From assembly GCA_034932485.1 (NCBI GenBank), contig JAYFOQ010000021.1, positions 186,001 to 250,000 on the forward strand: DNA of 64,000 bases, given 5' to 3'. The notes beneath the pieces are model-generated. The model searched no databases. It saw only the letters and a list, made by a program, of their open reading frames with translations, and was not told where the DNA came from. Position numbers and translations under genes: made by a program. Below are positions 28,954-37,793 of the stretch, one piece after another (position 1 is the stretch's first letter; every line of letters begins with the position of its first letter). This DNA comes from Gordonibacter sp034932485. GTDB taxonomy: Bacteria; Actinomycetota; Coriobacteriia; Coriobacteriales; Eggerthellaceae.

Positions 28954-28979
28954 TTGTCCAACGATAACCTATTGGACAA
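28954..28979. promoter_or_regulatory. Candidate operator B (TTGTCCAA-N10-TTGGACAA)
   Basis: Perfect 8-base arms with a 10-base spacer, about 125 bases upstream of the plus-strand acyl-CoA dehydrogenase start. A CATTAT box near 28996 could be its -10. Between sites A and B the DNA is very AT-rich with no gene. Confidence 0.55.
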
Positions 28980-29103
28980 GTATCTATTTCTGGGGCATTA
29001 TGAGGGCACGCTAAGGGCAAACGATGCATAATCACCACGCACAACAGCGCAGTATGAACCAAGAACACATGCGCCATCAGAAATGAAAGATAAGGAGACA
29101 GGG

Positions 29104-30258
29104 ATGGACTTCAGTTTAACCGTCGACCAAGAACTGCTCATCGAAAGTATCGACGAATTCGCCGAGCGCTATTTCGACGAAGAAACCGTCAATGCTATGT
29201 ACGAAAACCATGGCATTCCCGACGCAATTGGAGAGGCATACCGCGATGCTGGGTTCGCCTTTATGGGCCTGCCCGAGGAATGTGGCGGCATTCCCTGCGA
29301 TAAACTGACGCTGGGCTTAATGACCGAAGCGCTCTACCACGCCACCGGATGTATGACACCCTTTATGACCGCCATGCTGGCTACAGCTGATGTCGCCGAG
29401 TTTGGCACATCCGAACAGGTGGCTCTTGTGGTTGATCAATACAATAAGTCGGGTCGCCCCATCGCTTCACTTGGTTTATCGGAACCCGGTGCGGGATCTG
29501 ACAATAAAGCCATGAGTACCTACACAAAACGCCAGGCAGATGGCACCTACATCATGAACGGACAGAAGACCTGGGTTACGAATGGTGGCAATACTCCTTA
29601 TATGTTGGTAATCTCGAAAGACGAGCACCCAGCTCACGCGAATGAAAGCATGTCACTTTGGCTTATTCCTACCGATACCCCTGGCCTTTCTACCGCCTCA
29701 CTGGACAAAATTGGTCAACAAATTATTCCCTTTGTCGACGTTTTTTTTGATGAAGTACGCTTAACCGAAGATATGCGCCTGGGTAAAGAGGGCGAAGGTT
29801 TTTTGCTTCTTATGAAAAACTTCGAAATCGAACGTTGTCTCGTGGTCGCGCAAAGTCTCGGACTCGCGCAAGCCTGCATGGATGATGCTGCCGCCTATGC
29901 TTCCGAACGCTACGCCTTTGGCAAGCCCATTGGAACTAATCCTTTAATCCAGGATATGCTGGCCGAAATGGAAACCATCTTAGAGAACTCACGCAACATG
30001 CTCTATAAAACTCTTTGGCAACTCGATCAGGGTGAGTCTGTTCGAACAGAAGCCGCCTTACTTAAGCGCTACGCCACCGTAGGCTGCACTAAGGTAGCCG
30101 ACATGGCACTCGAAATATTTGCAGCGCTCGGCTACACAACCGCGAGTCGTGTCGGCCGCATCTGGACCGATCTACGCGGCAATCAAATGGCTGGCGGCAC
30201 GGTAGAGATTATGAGCTACATCGCTGGACGCCAAATCGTAAAGAGGTACGCAAAGTAG
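29104..30258 (+). CDS. Acyl-CoA dehydrogenase of the CaiA-like group
   Basis: Acyl-CoA dehydrogenase of 384 residues starting MDFSLTVDQELL. Motifs: LPEECGGI, LGLSEPGAGSDN, the central FEIERCLVVAQSLGLAQA, RYAFGKPIG, and the C-terminal GRIWTDLRGNQMAGGTVEIM carrying the acidic residue expected for the base. The ATG at 29104 is chosen because AAGGAG lies 6 bases upstream; the frame is open 21 bases further. It is followed by fixA (81 bases) and fixB, so this dehydrogenase and that ETF are probably partners. Two related genes of the same subgroup (starts 37793 and 52423) lie downstream. Substrate unknown; by analogy with CaiA it may work as a reductase. Confidence 0.88.
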   Translation: MDFSLTVDQELLIESIDEFAERYFDEETVNAMYENHGIPDAIGEAYRDAGFAFMGLPEECGGIPCDKLTLGLMTEALYHATGCMTPFMTAMLATADVAEFGTSEQVALVVDQYNKSGRPIASLGLSEPGAGSDNKAMSTYTKRQADGTYIMNGQKTWVTNGGNTPYMLVISKDEHPAHANESMSLWLIPTDTPGLSTASLDKIGQQIIPFVDVFFDEVRLTEDMRLGKEGEGFLLLMKNFEIERCLVVAQSLGLAQACMDDAAAYASERYAFGKPIGTNPLIQDMLAEMETILENSRNMLYKTLWQLDQGESVRTEAALLKRYATVGCTKVADMALEIFAALGYTTASRVGRIWTDLRGNQMAGGTVEIMSYIAGRQIVKRYAK

Positions 30259-30339
30259 GCCATCCATCTTTCACCCCATGTTTACATCGCCAACATGGGG
30301 ACTTTACCAAACCTACCCCAAACCAGAAAGGAAGTTCCC

Positions 30340-31107
30340 ATGAAGATTGCCGTATGCGTAAAAGTAGTTCCCGACGACCAGGATATTATCGTTGCCTCCG
30401 ACCGCACACTGGATAACTCGAAGGCTCATCAGGTAGTAAGCGAATACGACTTGAACGCCATTGAGGCGGCTGCCCAATTAGCCACCGCAAACGCAGCACA
30501 ACTGGTGGCCATAAGCGCAAGCAACGCGCGCGCCGACGACTTGAAAGTTAAGAAGAGCATCCTATCGCGCGGTCCAGAAGAGTTGTTTATGGTGGCCGAT
30601 GACACCCTTGCCCTCGCCGATGCCCGCACTACCGCGCGCGTTCTTGCAAAACTGCTCGAACAAGCAGGATACTGCGATCTGGTGGTCTGTGGAGACGGTT
30701 CAGCAGATTTTTATGCTGGACAAGTAGATGTGCAGCTAGCAGCTCTTTTAGATCGCCCCGTGGTCAATGCGGTCACCGCTATGAGAATAGAGGGTAACAA
30801 ACTGGTAGTGGAGCGCACCCTGGACGATCTTGTAGAGGAAATAGAGCTTTCACTACCAGCCGTTGTCGCCGTCTCCCCCGACATCGCACTGCCACGCATT
30901 GCTGGCATGCGCGAGATTCTTGCCGCCGGCAAGAAACCGGCAACCGTATCCGATGCCGTCACCGCAGGGGTTGATATCACACCACTCGTAGAAACCCTCT
31001 CGGTACGTGCGCCCGAGTTAGCCGAACGCAAACGACAACTATACGACCTAAAGACCGATGGCGACCTCAACGCCTTCACCACCGCAGTAGCCGCCGCCCT
31101 GCGCTGA
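30340..31107 (+). CDS. fixA: Electron-transfer flavoprotein beta subunit, FixA type
   Basis: ETF small subunit of 255 residues, matching the usual FixA length of about 256. The N-terminus MKIAVCVKVVPDDQD, the block EYDLNAIEAA, LSRGPEELF, VCGDGSADFYAGQV and LPAVVAVSPDIALPRI follow Escherichia coli FixA, the subunit linked to carnitine reduction. The ATG at 30340 follows AAAGGAAG; a 15-codon upstream extension has no ribosome site. It pairs with fixB 38 bases on and probably carries electrons to or from the preceding acyl-CoA dehydrogenase and perhaps CaiA. No FixC or FixX gene is present in the window. Confidence 0.9.
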   Translation: MKIAVCVKVVPDDQDIIVASDRTLDNSKAHQVVSEYDLNAIEAAAQLATANAAQLVAISASNARADDLKVKKSILSRGPEELFMVADDTLALADARTTARVLAKLLEQAGYCDLVVCGDGSADFYAGQVDVQLAALLDRPVVNAVTAMRIEGNKLVVERTLDDLVEEIELSLPAVVAVSPDIALPRIAGMREILAAGKKPATVSDAVTAGVDITPLVETLSVRAPELAERKRQLYDLKTDGDLNAFTTAVAAALR

Positions 31108-31145
31108 TAGCCTCAATCAGTCTTGCCAGAAAGGACGTTGGAACC

Positions 31146-32036
31146 ATGAAAGCACTCGTTATTGCAGATAATACTGAGACCCAGCGCGAGTTATGCGCCG
31201 GAGCGCGCACGTTCGCTGAAACCGTTTTGCTTGCCGTTATCGGAACCGAACCGATACGGGGCGTTGCTGATATCGCTTACGCCATCGATCTACCTGAGAG
31301 CGAAGCTTTTGAGAACGCCTACGACACTATTGAAGTTTTGTTCGACGAGCTGTCACCCGACGTAGTTCTTACGCCATCTTCCCCCCGCATGAAAATTATT
31401 GGCGGCAGACTTGCAGCCCATGCCGACACCAGCATCATCACCGACATTACCTCCCTCAGTGGCGACGAAGCGGAAAGCATGTACTTTGGCGGATTGGCCA
31501 CCAAGCGGCAAAAAGGCGTAGGTCCTGTGCGCTTCTATTCCAGCAATGGCGCTGCATTCTGTGCCGAAGAGGCAACCGGTACCGATGTCGTTGAAACGCG
31601 AGTATTGGTAACCCCCTCCCACCCTCTTGTAATTCGAGCTACCAAACCAGTGTCTTTTGAAGGTGGCGAATTGGGTCGGGCCTCTGTCGTGGTGGGGGCA
31701 GGCCGCGGTTTCGCCCATGAGGAAGATCTACAAATGGCCCGCGACCTTGCCCATGTCGTACGCGGTGAGATGGCTTGCTCTCGTCCGCTAGCTGAGAATG
31801 AAAAGTGGATGGCAAAAAGCCTTTATCTGGGCGTGTCGGGTCGCATGATCTCCCCTAAGGTATATTTTGCTATTGGTATTTCAGGCCAGATGCAACACAT
31901 GATCGGCGTACACAACGCCGACGTTATCGTAGCAATCAATAAAGATCAAAACGCGCCCGTTTTCAACCAGGCAGATTATGGCATCGTAGGCGATTTACAC
32001 GAAGTTCTACCTGCCCTCACAGCCAAACTAACATAG
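31146..32036 (+). CDS. fixB: Electron-transfer flavoprotein alpha subunit, FixB type
   Basis: ETF large subunit of 296 residues. The C-terminal FAD-binding half is clear: VVVGAGRGF, ACSRPLAENEKWM (nearly the FixB sequence), GISGQMQHMIGVHNADVIVAINKD and QADYGIVGDLHEVLPAL. It forms a heterodimer with FixA and holds FAD. The N-terminal third is shorter and more diverged than the Escherichia coli protein. The ATG at 31146 has AAAGGA upstream. It ends the acyl-CoA dehydrogenase-fixAB operon, followed by a strong hairpin. Confidence 0.9.
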   Translation: MKALVIADNTETQRELCAGARTFAETVLLAVIGTEPIRGVADIAYAIDLPESEAFENAYDTIEVLFDELSPDVVLTPSSPRMKIIGGRLAAHADTSIITDITSLSGDEAESMYFGGLATKRQKGVGPVRFYSSNGAAFCAEEATGTDVVETRVLVTPSHPLVIRATKPVSFEGGELGRASVVVGAGRGFAHEEDLQMARDLAHVVRGEMACSRPLAENEKWMAKSLYLGVSGRMISPKVYFAIGISGQMQHMIGVHNADVIVAINKDQNAPVFNQADYGIVGDLHEVLPALTAKLT

Positions 32037-32050
32037 GCTAAAGCCAACCC

Positions 32051-32081
32051 TGGACAAAGCGGACCCCTCCCGCTTTGTCCA
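32051..32081 (+). terminator. Hairpin after fixB
   Basis: TGGACAAAGCGG pairs with CCGCTTTGTCCA around a 7-base loop, 15 bases after the fixB stop. The arms are perfect, but a C-run follows instead of U, so termination may need help. Confidence 0.6.
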
Positions 32082-32242
32082 CCCCCCTGCATCACCAACG
32101 CGGCTGACACGATTTCCCTCCATCTCCTTTCCGTCTCAAAAAAGTCTAGTCCCTCAAGCAACGCACCACGCAAGGACTCATCCAAGAGAGACTGCCCCAC
32201 AAACGCAAGGTTTTATGTACCTACGAACGTCAGCTTTCCCCG

Positions 32243-32248
32243 TATAAT
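32243..32248 (+). promoter_or_regulatory. Candidate -10 box of the first LysR gene
   Basis: A perfect TATAAT 44 bases before the LysR-type ATG. No convincing -35 element lies at the right distance, so an activator or extended element may be involved. Confidence 0.4.
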
Positions 32249-32291
32249 GACACCAAAGGGTACTCTGTGGCGGCAATCCAAGGGGACAACC

Positions 32292-33218
32292 ATGAACCTC
32301 TCGCAACTCTACTACTTCAAGAAACTAGCCGAGCTACAGCATTATGCTAAAGCAGCCAAAGAACTCTACATTACTCAGCCATCACTTTCAAATGCCATTA
32401 GTTCGCTTGAGCAGGAACTGGGCGTATCGCTATTTCAAAGAACGGGACGCAATATTCATTTAACAAAATATGGCAGCGAATTCCTTGCGTATGTGACCGG
32501 AGGCCTTGAGCAAATCGACAAGGGTATTGCCATTATGAAGAACTATGCAGGAACGAGTAACGGCGGAAAAATTGATCTGGGATGCATCATTACCGTACAG
32601 ACCGGATACATACCCAAACTACTAAACGATTACAAAGCTCATACCACTGGTGTCACCTTCAATGTGCGCGAAGCTGCCTCGGCACCTTTGTTAAACGATT
32701 TAAAAAGTGGACAGTTTGATGTGATTTTTTGTGCACGAGGAGAAGACGACCCCGATATCGTCTATATTCCCGTACTAACCCAGCAGGTTGTTGTTGCCAT
32801 GGGAAAGAACTGCCCACTCGCATCAAAAGCATTCATCACGCCAGCCGATCTTGAAGAGCAGCATCTCATCTCATACCTAGACACCATCCCCCTCGGCCGC
32901 GCAATGCGCCGCACCCTTGACGAGCGCGGGGTATGCGATGTGGAATACAACTATCTTGATGAATCTATCTTGGCCGGGTTTGCTGTTAATGGAGTAGATG
33001 CCGCCATTATGCTGGATACGTTTTTTCTCCACAGCGTCGAAGGCGTGGAAGTAAGGCCGTTCTATCTTAGCGCGTTGGAACGGCGCCCGTGCTACCACCG
33101 TGTGTATCTAGCCTATAGCACCAAGAACTACCATCCTTACTGCGTCGATCATTTCATTCAGTATGTCACAAAGAACAAAATTCTCGAAAAAGACCCACTC
33201 GCGCGCTACATCGATTAA
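32292..33218 (+). CDS. LysR-family transcriptional regulator
   Basis: Regulator of 308 residues. An N-terminal winged helix-turn-helix (about 1-60: NLSQLYYFKKLAEL, ITQPSLSNAISSLEQELG, LFQRTGR) precedes a substrate-binding-like effector domain (about 90-300). The ATG at 32292 follows AAGGGG. The next gene starts 31 bases after its stop and is probably co-transcribed. Its DNA-binding domain is almost the same as that of the LysR gene on the opposite strand at 33921-34844, so the two are likely paralogues that may bind similar sites. Its effector and target are unknown; the fixAB operon upstream is a candidate. Confidence 0.88.
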   Translation: MNLSQLYYFKKLAELQHYAKAAKELYITQPSLSNAISSLEQELGVSLFQRTGRNIHLTKYGSEFLAYVTGGLEQIDKGIAIMKNYAGTSNGGKIDLGCIITVQTGYIPKLLNDYKAHTTGVTFNVREAASAPLLNDLKSGQFDVIFCARGEDDPDIVYIPVLTQQVVVAMGKNCPLASKAFITPADLEEQHLISYLDTIPLGRAMRRTLDERGVCDVEYNYLDESILAGFAVNGVDAAIMLDTFFLHSVEGVEVRPFYLSALERRPCYHRVYLAYSTKNYHPYCVDHFIQYVTKNKILEKDPLARYID

Positions 33219-33249
33219 CAGCACCACCACAACACACCGGAGGCACCCC

Positions 33250-33840
33250 ATGAACGCTACCCCTCGAAAAACCATTAGTCCTACCCGCACCAAAGCCACC
33301 TGGAAACCGGGGGTGTTCAACGAACCAATCACATTCTTCCGCTGCGCCAGCTGCGGCGCGGTGTTTTCTGGTGTTGACGGAGGCGCTGGTCCGCACCTAA
33401 TCGGTGGCGGCAGACGACCCATCGCGGAATTGCCTTATGCACCCATTACCTCAGAACTTTCCTGTTGCGGTATCCCTATGGAACGCTTGCCCGAGCAATC
33501 TTCAGATAAGGTGGTTTCCCGCATCGCGCTTTCCTATGAGGTGGTAGGTGGCTTCAACGCCAACGCTTTGCGGGTATACTGGACAACATCGAGCAAAGAA
33601 GGTACGCCACGCTGGCTTGCTCTCAAAACCTTTACAGGCCTGCAGCTAAAGTACGTTATTCCCGGCAAAAAACCGCCCTTAGTGTTCGCGTTCGCAGATG
33701 AGGATGCCTACGCTTACTGTGACGAAGATCCGTGTCTATCGTGCACGTTTCACTGCAAACGAGGCTTCGTTCTATATGCCTACCTCGAAGATTGTGGACT
33801 GGTAAGCCTCCCCCTTCACTGCGAAGAGATAAGCCACTAG
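33250..33840 (+). CDS. Desulfoferrodoxin-like protein lacking the superoxide reductase histidines
   Basis: Protein of 196 residues. Cys32, Cys35 and the adjacent pair Cys72-Cys73 (RCASCG ... LSCCGIPM) match the desulforedoxin-type rubredoxin-like iron site, though the loop between pairs is longer. The C-terminal part resembles the neelaredoxin/superoxide reductase fold (KYVIPGKKPPLVFAFAD ... AYAYC), but the four iron-ligand histidines are not visible. Instead a Cys cluster (157, 162, 165, 169, then 182 and 191) follows. It may be an electron carrier or redox sensor rather than an active superoxide reductase. The ATG at 33250 follows CCGGAGG; longer versions overlap the LysR gene. It is probably co-transcribed with that LysR gene. 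Confidence 0.7.
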   Translation: MNATPRKTISPTRTKATWKPGVFNEPITFFRCASCGAVFSGVDGGAGPHLIGGGRRPIAELPYAPITSELSCCGIPMERLPEQSSDKVVSRIALSYEVVGGFNANALRVYWTTSSKEGTPRWLALKTFTGLQLKYVIPGKKPPLVFAFADEDAYAYCDEDPCLSCTFHCKRGFVLYAYLEDCGLVSLPLHCEEISH

Positions 33841-33920
33841 ACGTGGCATACTCTGCCATAAAACAAGCAAACGTACGTAGCCACATTAGAAGAAAACCTT
33901 CAGATAGACAGGGCGAGTTC

Positions 33921-34844
33921 TTACTCATCTTCCGTCCAAGGCGCACCCAAATCGACACCATCAGCGTCAAATCGTTCAACGAAATCGACAAACGATTGCA
34001 CCACTTTGCTCTGGTAGTGCTTCTTGGAGTAGGCCAGATACACCCAGTAAAAATCTGCTCGCACGTCTTCGATAGGTACCGTTGTTATATCCGTGAATAG
34101 TTTCAGGCCAATAGAGTTGAGCATGAGAGCTCCCAGAGTTGGATCGGTGCTAAGAACTGAAGCCTGCGTGATATCATCGTCGTATATCTGCGCAATACGC
34201 CCAAGTGGATAGCGATCAAGTAGCTCTTGCACCTGTTCACCAATGGGGGTGCCACGCCGATACGTAATAAGGCGCTCACCTTTAATATCATCAAACGTTA
34301 CCGATTTGCGTCCCGCAAGCGGATGGTCTGAACGTACCGCAAGCTCGAGGGGACGACTAAGAATAGGTCGGTATACTAAATCGGGTTCGTGCCCGAGCCT
34401 CCCACAAAACGCTACATCCAGCGTTTCATTGTGTAGACATTGGGTGAGAAAATTCGTAAAACCTTGATAGGTTTCAATACTAATATTGTCGCCAAACTCT
34501 TCATGGTAAGCCATAAGAAGAGCAGGTAAGTAGTCGTCTTGGATAGTAAACGTGGTGCCCAAACTCATCGCTCCACGAAGTTCGCCTCTACGCTGCTCCA
34601 TTGCGGCAATACCTTCATCAAGCTCGCGCAAGCTACTCTGCACATACTCATTAAATTCCACACCACATGGTGTCAGTTTCACATTGCGCCCGTCACGACG
34701 AAACAACGGTACCCCCAACTCTTTCTCGAGCGACGACATGGCGTCGGAAAGAGTGGGTTGCGTAATAAAAAGCTCTTTCGCTGCACGAGTGTAGTGCTGT
34801 AACTCCGCGAGCTTTTTAAAGTAATAGAGTTGAGACAGGTTCAT
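33921..34844 (-). CDS. LysR-family transcriptional regulator (paralogue)
   Basis: Regulator of 307 residues with an N-terminal helix-turn-helix almost identical to the LysR gene at 32292 (MNLSQLYYFKKLAELQHY, ITQPTLSDAMSSLEKELG, LFRRDGR) and a diverged effector domain. The ATG at 34844 has GGGGAAG upstream; the 32-codon upstream extension is unlikely. It lies head to tail with the MFS gene 178 bases upstream on the same strand, so it may control that transporter, or together with its twin the acyl-CoA genes on both sides. Effector unknown. Confidence 0.88.
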   Translation of the reverse strand: MNLSQLYYFKKLAELQHYTRAAKELFITQPTLSDAMSSLEKELGVPLFRRDGRNVKLTPCGVEFNEYVQSSLRELDEGIAAMEQRRGELRGAMSLGTTFTIQDDYLPALLMAYHEEFGDNISIETYQGFTNFLTQCLHNETLDVAFCGRLGHEPDLVYRPILSRPLELAVRSDHPLAGRKSVTFDDIKGERLITYRRGTPIGEQVQELLDRYPLGRIAQIYDDDITQASVLSTDPTLGALMLNSIGLKLFTDITTVPIEDVRADFYWVYLAYSKKHYQSKVVQSFVDFVERFDADGVDLGAPWTEDE

Positions 34845-35022
34845 AGCGTGCTTCCCCTTCGCATTCGCTAACCTACATAAGCGCCCCCGCGCCGTAGGCA
34901 CCCACCAAGACAGACATACCTGCTTCGCAACCACTTGCACTACGCGTGCAAAGCGGGAACCCGCATAGCGAGCCCCCGCATACCTTACCAGAACAGTATC
35001 GAACTATGTTCAAACATATCGC

Positions 35023-36288
35023 TTATTCAGACCACTGACTACGTAGTTTCTTAGCCTGAGCGAATGAGAACAGACCTAGCAGCAGCACCGCAACAATCAT
35101 GGTAATGCCTACGATAAATACCACATTAAAGCCGAACGAGGAACCAATCCATGCCCAAATCATTGAACCAAAAGCTGCGATGAGGTTGAAAACCGTAGAC
35201 ACGCGAGAGTAGATGATGGCGTTATCGCGCAAGCCAAACACCTGCTTCACAATGATAGGCACAAGCACGACGGCGGTAGCATAGAACGCACCGAAGATAA
35301 ACGATCCTACATACATCGTATACTCAGAGAAGGAACCAAGCCAACACAAGAGCACGCCACCCACACCAGCAATGAACGCAAACCACAAAGCACCCTTGGC
35401 GTTCTTGTCGGCGGCGGCACCCAAAACAATCTTAAAGATAGCCTGACCCACCATCATGACCGTAGCCATAATGCCACCCACTACAAGAACATCAAACGTG
35501 GCACCAGTTAGAGTCTTTGTGTAGGTCGGAAACTGCTGAGCGATAAGCACCGCAATGTTGATAATGCCTGCAAACAAGCAAAGAGCAAAGAATACCGGCA
35601 TCTTCATAGCAGCTTTAGCGGAAATACCGGTCGGCTTCGCAGCGGCACCATTAGCGGCAACCTTAGCTCCATAAGGAGCTAAGCCAACATCTTCTGGCCT
35701 ACTACGGATGCAGAACAAGGTGAAGGGCAGAGAGGTAGCAAGCGCGATAACACCCCAAATGAGATAGATGGTATGAAAATCCATGCCATTAGAGCGCAAA
35801 GCCGTAAACACGGCCGACCACAAAGCGCCACCGATACCAGTGAATGCCATACACAATCCGATAAAGAAGCCGCCGCGCTCATGGAACCAACGATTAATAA
35901 GCTGCGGGATAGCAAGCCATAGAATGGATATTTCACCAAGACCCAGCAGAACCGCAGCCGCGTAGAACATGATGATATTGTACGAAAAGCTCATAAGGAT
36001 GAACGCGCCACCCACAAGGCAAGCCGAAACGGACAGAATAATACGAATGTCCATCGACTGAATAAGCTTACCTGCAAAGGGAGAAGCTACCGTCATCGTC
36101 AAGTACATCACCGTCACATAGAACGCAAACCCGGTGGTGGGAATACCCAACCCTTCGGCCACGACCGGTTGAAACAAACCCCATGTAGAAAAACACAGGG
36201 CCGAGCACCCGAACGTAATCATGATGCCCGTAAGAACGATGAGCATATGCCGCGGGCTCATCTTCTCTTTCGCTACCGTTGTACTCAA
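35023..36288 (-). CDS. MFS transporter, oxalate/formate antiporter-like
   Basis: Membrane carrier of 421 residues with about 12 hydrophobic segments. The pattern of the N-terminal half (STWGLFQPVVAEGLG, FAGKLIQSMDIR, GLGEISILWLAIPQLINRWFHERGG) and the central RPEDVGLAPYG loop recall the oxalate/formate-type branch of MFS, which often exchange carboxylates. The start is a TTG at 36288: AGGAGG lies 5 bases upstream and the first ATG is 9 codons on. The start codon falls inside an 11-base inverted repeat with the leader. It could import the acids used by the surrounding acyl-CoA genes. Substrate unknown. Confidence 0.82.
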   Translation of the reverse strand: MSTTVAKEKMSPRHMLIVLTGIMITFGCSALCFSTWGLFQPVVAEGLGIPTTGFAFYVTVMYLTMTVASPFAGKLIQSMDIRIILSVSACLVGGAFILMSFSYNIIMFYAAAVLLGLGEISILWLAIPQLINRWFHERGGFFIGLCMAFTGIGGALWSAVFTALRSNGMDFHTIYLIWGVIALATSLPFTLFCIRSRPEDVGLAPYGAKVAANGAAAKPTGISAKAAMKMPVFFALCLFAGIINIAVLIAQQFPTYTKTLTGATFDVLVVGGIMATVMMVGQAIFKIVLGAAADKNAKGALWFAFIAGVGGVLLCWLGSFSEYTMYVGSFIFGAFYATAVVLVPIIVKQVFGLRDNAIIYSRVSTVFNLIAAFGSMIWAWIGSSFGFNVVFIVGITMIVAVLLLGLFSFAQAKKLRSQWSE

Positions 36289-36336
36289 TTTTGCCTCCTA
36301 ATAGTCTCCGTCGTCCCCTACCGCGAAATTGAGTAC
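36281..36336 (-). promoter_or_regulatory. Leader hairpin covering the TTG start codon of the MFS gene
   Basis: GTACTCAATTT in the leader (36336-36326 on the minus strand) is complementary to AAATTGAGTAC at 36291-36281, which contains the TTG start. The AGGAGG site falls in the loop. A second CCGCG/CGCGG pairing is possible in the same leader. It could control translation initiation. Confidence 0.45.
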
Positions 36337-36561
36337 GCGGCGGGGAACGGCACCCCTGAATGCCTGCTGCACAGAACAAGCTCTCTGCGGCACATTCTCC
36401 CCTGTTGTTTCTTGGCTGAGAATGGTCATAACGGTATTTTTGCCCTACAAACTAGGTATGCAAAGGACAATAATGAGATATTGGGTAGAGAATACTCGCA
36501 CTAAAGTCGTGAGTGTTTCCCCGCAAAAGGCAAGATGGCCCAAAGAATTGCTCTAAGCAAA
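36337..36561. other. Intergenic region without a recognisable gene
   Basis: This stretch upstream of the MFS gene presumably carries its promoter on the minus strand. No ORF with a ribosome site is seen. Confidence 0.35.
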
Positions 36562-36595
36562 TAAAAACGCCTCTCGCTTATCACGACAGGCGTTA
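36562..36595 (-). terminator. Intrinsic terminator after an acyl-CoA dehydrogenase gene
   Basis: AACGCCT and AGGCGTT form a stem around a 15-base loop, and five U follow on the minus strand. It lies about 45 bases past the stop codon. Confidence 0.75.
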
Positions 36596-36638
36596 ATACA
36601 TACCCTCAAAGACGGCAACACAACCTTAGAAAGGCGTA

Positions 36639-37793
36639 TTAATATTTTTCAAGAATCAACGGTGCAGCGATATGCACCATAATCTGGTCAGTGCCTTCTG
36701 CTATCTGATTACCACGACAATCCTGCCACAACTGGCTTACGCGTGCGTGCTCGGTATAACCCATACCACCAAGAATCTGCATGGCATTACTCGCCACTTC
36801 AGTAGCAGCATTGGGAATATAGCGCTTCATTAGAGCCACACTCAGACGTTCTTCTCCGAGACCCTTATCCACCGATCGTGCAGCACGATAGAGCATAGCC
36901 CTCATGTTATACAAGCTTACTTCCATGTCGACGAGCATCTGTTCAACTTGCTGAAAACGACCAATCTGCACACCAAACGCTTTGCGATCACAAGCATGGG
37001 CCACTGCATCTTCCATAGCCGCACGTGCCATACCCAACGATGAAGCGCACGTAAAGGTACGACCAAATTCTAGGAGACGAAAGAGCTGACGAAAACCAGC
37101 CTGACGACCCTTCAGGCGATATTCGGGAGAAAGCTCAACATTTTCAAACTCCAGCTGAGCGAAGGGCAGCATAGACTGACCAATTTTATTTATGGGGTAC
37201 GCCGTAATACCCTTCAAGTCACGCGGTACGAACCAAAATGTCATAGGAGGATATTTTCCCGGCTCTTCTTCATCGCGATCGATAGCCGCCACCATAATAT
37301 AAGGTGCATACTCGCCGTTATTCACGAACGTCTTGCTTCCATTCAAGATAAGACGACCATCAACCGTACGGGTACTAGTGTGCATATTCAAGGAATCTGA
37401 ACCCGCCTCCGGTTCGGAGATAGCAAGCGCAAACGCAAGACGACCCGTCGAGCGATACTCATCGATGACGGCCGCAAACTCACCTTCCGCCGCAAACTCA
37501 TTCATGATTGCCAGATTAAACAAATCGTTTTGAAACGGAAGTGTGGCACCAGCGCATCGCGAGAGTTCCTCAATTATCATCGCCTGCGAACTGAGGCTAA
37601 ATGAGTTTCCCCGCTCGGCATCGTGAAGGCCCTCCAATCCGAAGTACAGGTCTACAAACCCCTTAGCCACTTCGTCGGGCAATCCTTGATCCCGCCTCCA
37701 CTGATGTACGTGAGCCGGAGTGAATGTCTCCTCGCCGAAGGCGCGGAACACATCAATGAGTTTACGCTGACTGTCGGTCAATTCGAAATCCAC
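36639..37793 (-). CDS. Acyl-CoA dehydrogenase of the CaiA-like group
   Basis: Acyl-CoA dehydrogenase of 384 residues, the same length as the one at 29104, beginning (M)DFELTDSQRKL. Motifs: LAISEPEAGSDS, NGSKTFVNNGEYAPY, RKAFGVQIGRFQQVEQM, SQLWQDCRGNQIAEGTDQIM with Asp-Gln where Glu is common. A GTG at 37793 is the preferred start: AGGAAGG lies 6 bases upstream and the protein then begins like its relatives; an in-frame ATG is 18 bases earlier. It is a single-gene unit between the MFS gene and the CoA-transferase promoter region. Substrate unknown. Confidence 0.86.
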   Translation of the reverse strand: MDFELTDSQRKLIDVFRAFGEETFTPAHVHQWRRDQGLPDEVAKGFVDLYFGLEGLHDAERGNSFSLSSQAMIIEELSRCAGATLPFQNDLFNLAIMNEFAAEGEFAAVIDEYRSTGRLAFALAISEPEAGSDSLNMHTSTRTVDGRLILNGSKTFVNNGEYAPYIMVAAIDRDEEEPGKYPPMTFWFVPRDLKGITAYPINKIGQSMLPFAQLEFENVELSPEYRLKGRQAGFRQLFRLLEFGRTFTCASSLGMARAAMEDAVAHACDRKAFGVQIGRFQQVEQMLVDMEVSLYNMRAMLYRAARSVDKGLGEERLSVALMKRYIPNAATEVASNAMQILGGMGYTEHARVSQLWQDCRGNQIAEGTDQIMVHIAAPLILEKY

